NCBI GenBank assembly: GCA_016195765.1
Contig: JACPYZ010000088.1
Location: 1 to 6,864 of the forward strand
Direction of reading: 5' to 3'
DNA: 6,864 nt
Origin: Candidatus Curtissbacteria bacterium
Lineage (GTDB): Bacteria; Patescibacteriota; Microgenomatia; Curtissbacterales; GWA2-41-24
How positions within the stretch are numbered: position 1 is the first letter of the stretch; each line of letters starts with the position of its first letter. The position numbers were made by a program, and so were the translations under genes. The notes under the pieces were generated by a model. The model saw nothing but the letters and a program-made list of their open reading frames with translations. It did not search any database and was not told where the DNA came from. Positions 6,329 to 6,864 of the stretch are shown here, one piece after another.

Positions 6329-6341
6329 ATTTTGTAAAATT

Positions 6342-6346
6342 CTCCT
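6342..6346 (-). promoter_or_regulatory. Ribosome binding site of dnaA
   Basis: AGGAG on the - strand, 13 nt before the ATG. The spacing is longer than the common 5-9 nt. No ATG, GTG or TTG lies between, so it supports the ATG at 6328 rather than a different start. Confidence 0.55.
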
Positions 6347-6397
6347 AAAAATTTGTAAATTAAATTTATTAGAGCAGCTAGTTTGCAGACTGAAGCT

Positions 6398-6440
6398 ATC
6401 TAAATTTGCGGTTTAAGAAGATCTAAATTAACAAAGATCT
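6398..6440. repeat. Short repeats in the dnaA leader
   Basis: ATCTAAATT occurs directly repeated at 6398-6406 and 6421-6429. The palindrome AGATCT occurs at 6419-6424 and 6435-6440. They lie between the candidate dnaA promoter and the dnaA start. No known protein site is recognised; the rest of 6347-6450 is AT-rich with no gene. Confidence 0.4.
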
Positions 6441-6453
6441 CAAGTGCCGAATT

Positions 6454-6483
6454 ATCATTGCAAAAGTTTTCCACACTTGTCAA
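6454..6483 (-). promoter_or_regulatory. Candidate dnaA promoter with an internal DnaA box
   Basis: On the - strand, a perfect TTGACA (6478-6483) is followed after 18 bp by AATGAT (6454-6459), matching four of six -10 positions. The box TTTTCCACA (6467-6475, + strand) fills the spacer, so bound DnaA would block RNA polymerase: a simple autorepression layout. The leader would be about 120 nt. Confidence 0.45.
6467..6475 (+). promoter_or_regulatory. DnaA box upstream of dnaA
   Basis: TTTTCCACA differs from the TTATNCACA consensus at one base. It lies within the candidate dnaA promoter and shares the longer string AAAGTTTTCCAC with two oriC sites read on the other strand. Confidence 0.6.
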
Positions 6484-6497
6484 CGGGGCAAATTTAA

Positions 6498-6506
6498 TGT
6501 GGATAA
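6498..6506 (-). promoter_or_regulatory. Consensus DnaA box upstream of dnaA
   Basis: TGTGGATAA is the exact complement of the TTATCCACA consensus. It lies 31 bp from, and opposed to, the box at 6467. It may regulate dnaA and rpmH or be part of a bipartite origin. Confidence 0.75.
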
Positions 6507-6518
6507 CCGTGCCTACAA

Positions 6519-6537
6519 ACCCAATATCACCCAATAT
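6519..6537. repeat. Ten-bp-period tandem repeat upstream of the rpmH promoter
   Basis: ACCCAATAT occurs at 6519-6527 and 6529-6537, exactly one helical turn apart, just before and touching the expected -35 position of the rpmH promoter. It could be an activator site; no factor is recognised. Confidence 0.4.
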
Positions 6538-6556
6538 TTCAATTGCCAGATTCTTC

Positions 6557-6565
6557 TGCTATAAT
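6557..6565 (+). promoter_or_regulatory. Extended -10 promoter of rpmH-rnpA
   Basis: TGCTATAAT is a perfect extended -10. The 17-bp-spaced -35 position (6537-6542) reads TTTCAA, a weak match, as is common when an extended -10 is present. The start of transcription would be near 6572, giving a leader of about 58 nt. Confidence 0.7.
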
Positions 6566-6601
6566 TCGCTAGAATTACGTGAAACTTAATTCGCAAGAAT
6601 T
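6563..6601 (+). repeat. Twin near-palindromic 14-mers in the rpmH leader
   Basis: AATTCGCTAGAATT (6563-6576) and AATTCGCAAGAATT (6588-6601) differ at one base and are 25 bp apart. Each has AATTC/GAATT arms around a four-base centre. The first overlaps the -10 and the expected transcription start; the second lies in the leader. They could be operators or RNA hairpins. Confidence 0.65.
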
Positions 6602-6629
6602 GAGCTAAGTTCAATATTCCAATCGATAA

Positions 6630-6767
6630 ATGCCAAAACGCACATATCAACCCAAAAAACGTAAGCGAGCTAAAACTCATGGCTTCCGCAAAAGGATGCA
6701 AACAACTGACGGGCGCGCAGTGCTCAAACGAAGACGCGCTAAAAAACGCGTTAAGTTGACCGTTTAA
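6630..6767 (+). CDS. rpmH: 50S ribosomal protein L34
   Basis: 45 residues, the normal size. L34 is a small, very basic protein of the large ribosomal subunit that binds 23S rRNA. The sequence starts MPKRTYQPKKRKRAKTHGF, followed by RKRMQTTDGRAVLKRRRAKKR, and fits the family signature K-R-T-[FYWL]-[EQS]...G-F-x2-R. The ATG at 6630 is fixed by homology. No Shine-Dalgarno is seen before it (TCGATAA precedes). The gene is divergent from dnaA and one base from rnpA, the standard bacterial order. Expression is likely driven by the extended -10 promoter at 6557-6565, with the repeats in the leader as possible control elements. Confidence 0.98.
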   Translation: MPKRTYQPKKRKRAKTHGFRKRMQTTDGRAVLKRRRAKKRVKLTV

Positions 6768-6768
6768 A

Positions 6769-6864
6769 TTGAAACCCCCACAAAATAAAGTTATTAGTGG
6801 CAATTTTACGCTTAAGCGTGGGTCGACAAGTTTGACTATAGTTGTAAGCAAAAAAGTTGCCCCA
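6769..6864 (+). CDS. rnpA: Ribonuclease P protein component (3' end outside window)
   Basis: The first 32 codons only. RnpA is the protein subunit that helps RNase P RNA bind and cleave pre-tRNA 5' leaders. The stretch FTLKRGSTSLTIVVSKKVA (13-31) matches the conserved strand and the 'VSKKV' motif that precedes the RNR box; that box lies beyond the window. The likely start is TTG at 6769, one base after the rpmH stop; an in-frame TGA at 6757-6759 prevents a meaningfully longer form, and no ATG is available. Only about eleven residues precede the first strand, so the usual N-terminal 'RLxxxxDFxxvfxxG' helix seems shortened or missing. No ribosome site is visible, so translation is probably coupled to rpmH. 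The identity rests on position plus the motif. Confidence 0.85.
   Translation, partial: MKPPQNKVISGNFTLKRGSTSLTIVVSKKVAP

Noticed and set aside
6543..6548. TTGCCA as the -35 of the rpmH promoter
   Set aside because: Only 11 bp separate it from TATAAT, too short; the extended -10 explains the promoter better.
6513..6851. A 112-residue - strand frame
   Set aside because: It runs antisense across the rpmH promoter, rpmH and rnpA, which are certain.
1..6864. Recoded TGA (as in Gracilibacteria/Absconditabacteria or mycoplasmas)
   Set aside because: No gene here contains in-frame TGA and all Trp codons are TGG; five of the six visible stops are TAA and one is TAG, so there is no sign of recoding.
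1..6864. CRISPR array, tRNA, rRNA, insertion sequence
   Set aside because: No spaced long repeats, no cloverleaf with conserved tRNA bases, no rRNA-like stretches and no transposase or terminal inverted repeats were seen.

Overview
The window carries a bacterial replication-origin neighbourhood. The layout, on the + strand from right to left, is: start of rnpA (+), rpmH (+), a ~300 bp divergent regulatory gap, dnaA (-), a 295 bp oriC gap, dnaN (-), a 39 bp gap with heptanucleotide repeats, and a short dciA/DUF721 gene (-). This is the classic rnpA-rpmH / dnaA-dnaN order, but without recF: dnaN is followed directly by the DUF721 gene and then by unrelated convergent genes. The compact origin cluster, missing recF, very short DciA, clipped DnaA C-terminus and large membrane-anchored surface protein suggest a reduced-genome bacterium of the Candidate Phyla Radiation (Patescibacteria, perhaps Microgenomates). 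That placement is inference. No in-frame TGA occurs in any gene and TGG encodes Trp, so the standard bacterial code is enough.

The left part (3-3265) holds two overlapping + strand genes. The first is the 3' part of a very large membrane protein; its frame is open from the window edge. It has a helical N-terminal stretch, a ~320-residue glycine-zipper hydrophobic region, an Ig-like DUF11-type domain, and a C-terminal zinc-metallopeptidase-like domain with HESGH plus a downstream EDFAE. The second starts inside the stop codon of the first. It encodes a single-pass membrane protein whose outer domain resembles two BamE/SmpA-like halves. They look like a cell-surface pair, and the peptidase protein is the least ordinary object here.

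The oriC gap (4738-5032) holds a run of DnaA-box-like 9-mers in one orientation at about 21-22 bp steps, then a four-base GC-rich spacer, a TAG/CAG trio-like tract, and an AT-rich stretch toward dnaN. This matches the topology of the Bacillus-type basal unwinding system. Two more boxes lie between dnaA and rpmH. One sits between the -35 and -10 of a candidate dnaA promoter, which suggests autoregulation and a bipartite origin. The rpmH promoter is a consensus extended -10, followed by twin near-palindromic 14-mers in the leader. Together the genes cover initiation (DnaA), helicase loading (DciA), the sliding clamp (DnaN), and ribosome and RNase P components (L34, RnpA).
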